Below are positions 4,411-5,240 of a DNA stretch of 5,240 nucleotides, in pieces. The stretch covers positions 1-5,240 of the forward strand of contig JAMONI010000355.1 in NCBI GenBank assembly GCA_027065935.1, written 5' to 3'. Both the position numbers and the translations under genes were made by a program. The number at the start of each line of letters is the position of its first letter. The stretch's first letter is position 1. The notes under the pieces were generated by a model, which worked only from the letters and a program-made list of their open reading frames with translations, ran no database searches and was not told where the DNA came from. The DNA is from Flavobacteriales bacterium. Lineage in GTDB: Bacteria > Bacteroidota > Bacteroidia > Flavobacteriales > Flavobacteriaceae.

Positions 4411-5240
4411 ATGCTCACAACCGAAATCAGAAACTTCAATGAAGTAGAAGCGACGTATCAACCCGAAATCCGAAAAATGATCAAACAACGCCAAGAGTAT
4501 TTCGAGAATTTGTTCAAAAAATATTCTAAGGATTTGGTGTTGAAAATCGACTTTAACAAAGACAAACAATACCGGGTAAATCTGGAAATCAATATGTTAA
4601 GCAAAACGGTTTCCGTAACCGAATTGGACAAGGACCCGGTGGCGGCTTTGCGCAGGGCTTTTTCGGAATTCAAAAAAGCGGTCAAACGCCAAATCGCCTT
4701 GGAACGCAAGGATTATCTATACAAACGCAAGCGTTATCGTCAACAAAAATGGTCCGAATATTTTCATCTTTTGACCGAAGATGTGGAAGCAAGCAACCGC
4801 GACAACCGCCCCAAATACAGCCGAAAGGTCAAAAACGCTTTGAAATCCGTGCAGAAATATCTCAAAAAACGTCTTAAAGAATCGGGTTTTACCAAAAAAC
4901 AAATCAAAGCGCAAATGCCCCGGCTCGTAGAGTTGATCGAAAGGAAATTTTACGCAAAATTTGATCCCAAACAGCACGGCCCCGGAGATATCGATGCCCT
5001 GCTTTTCGGAACGGCCGAAGAGATCCTTGCACAATATCAAAATTCCGGCGCCGAAGCCGACGGTGAAATCGAAGTTGTGGAATTCGAAGGCGACAACCAA
5101 GCACCGAACGAAGAAAATTACGAACCCGAACTCTATTTTCTCGAAGACTTTACCGATAACGACGATTTGATCGACAGGGTAAGCGAGCAATTCTCCGCCG
5201 AAGAAGTGGATGACAAAATTTCAGGTATCGTAGGCAGTCT
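4411..5240 (+). CDS. RaiA/HPF-like ribosome-associated protein with long C-terminal extension (partial)
   Basis: The frame is open from the ATG at 4411 to the window end: 276 complete codons plus two bases, with no stop. Residues 1-98 resemble a RaiA/HPF (S30EA) domain, which binds the 30S decoding region and silences ribosomes. An early helix (PEIRKMIKQRQEYFENLFKK) is followed by strand DLVLKIDFN, strand YRVNLEINML, SKTVSVTELDKD, and the helix PVAALRRAFSEFKKAVKRQI, equivalent to the family's 'D.Y.AID.AVDKLERQLRK'. A basic linker follows (99-113, KDYLYKRKRYRQQK), then helical segments 137-159 and 161-184, PGDIDALLFGTAEEILAQY (191-209), and an acidic stretch (215-255). The last visible part (FSAEEVDDKISGIVGSL) looks like the opening of a sigma-70 region 4. 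Ordinary short HPF proteins are ~100 residues and long ones ~180-200 with a different C-terminal domain. The RaiA call is moderate and the sigma-like extension tentative. The promoter is just upstream. Confidence 0.8.
   Translation, partial: MLTTEIRNFNEVEATYQPEIRKMIKQRQEYFENLFKKYSKDLVLKIDFNKDKQYRVNLEINMLSKTVSVTELDKDPVAALRRAFSEFKKAVKRQIALERKDYLYKRKRYRQQKWSEYFHLLTEDVEASNRDNRPKYSRKVKNALKSVQKYLKKRLKESGFTKKQIKAQMPRLVELIERKFYAKFDPKQHGPGDIDALLFGTAEEILAQYQNSGAEADGEIEVVEFEGDNQAPNEENYEPELYFLEDFTDNDDLIDRVSEQFSAEEVDDKISGIVGS

Noticed and set aside
4717..5190. 157-residue - strand frame opposite the RaiA-like gene
   Set aside because: It is an antisense shadow rich in F, V and G. The + strand frame is continuous from a promoter and ATG to the window end and reads as a sensible protein.

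Overview
The window looks like chromosomal DNA from a member of the Bacteroidota. Four things point that way. Start codons lack Shine-Dalgarno sequences. The clearest promoter boxes fit the Bacteroidota -7 consensus TAnnTTTG, usually with a TTG 18-20 bases upstream. A small DUF4834-type membrane protein is present, a family I know from this phylum. The secreted Sel1 protein has a signal peptide ending just before an A|Q junction. No genus can be named from the sequence alone. There are seven protein genes, the last running off the right edge, and no RNA genes or CRISPR.

Left part (1-1096). A type II toxin-antitoxin pair (DUF2683-like antitoxin, then Txe/YoeB-type mRNA interferase, overlapping by 8 bases) lies on the + strand in a visibly more AT-rich stretch. 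It sits between two perfect 68-base direct copies of a structured intergenic element (107-174 and 970-1037), so an 863-base unit carrying the pair could be gained or lost by recombination between them. A -7 box near the left edge suggests that another gene begins there and runs leftward off the window.

Middle part (1097-4205, all on the - strand). A secreted protein made almost entirely of seven Sel1-like repeats has its own promoter. Upstream of it is a likely operon, transcribed right to left: a YiiX/YebB-like NlpC/P60 cysteine hydrolase with a signal sequence, a DUF4834 membrane protein, and rlmN, the radical-SAM methylase of 23S rRNA A2503. RlmN is the most secure call; all its catalytic cysteines are visible.

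Right part (4206-5240). A divergent intergenic region holds both promoters, a degenerate third copy of the structured element and another inverted repeat. It is followed by a + strand gene that is still open at the window end. Its first ~100 residues look like a RaiA/HPF ribosome-hibernation domain. They are followed by a helical basic/acidic extension that may be a degenerate sigma-70-like module. This possible RaiA-sigma fusion and the repeat-flanked toxin-antitoxin module are the two most interesting items. I see no clearly new multi-gene defence system.
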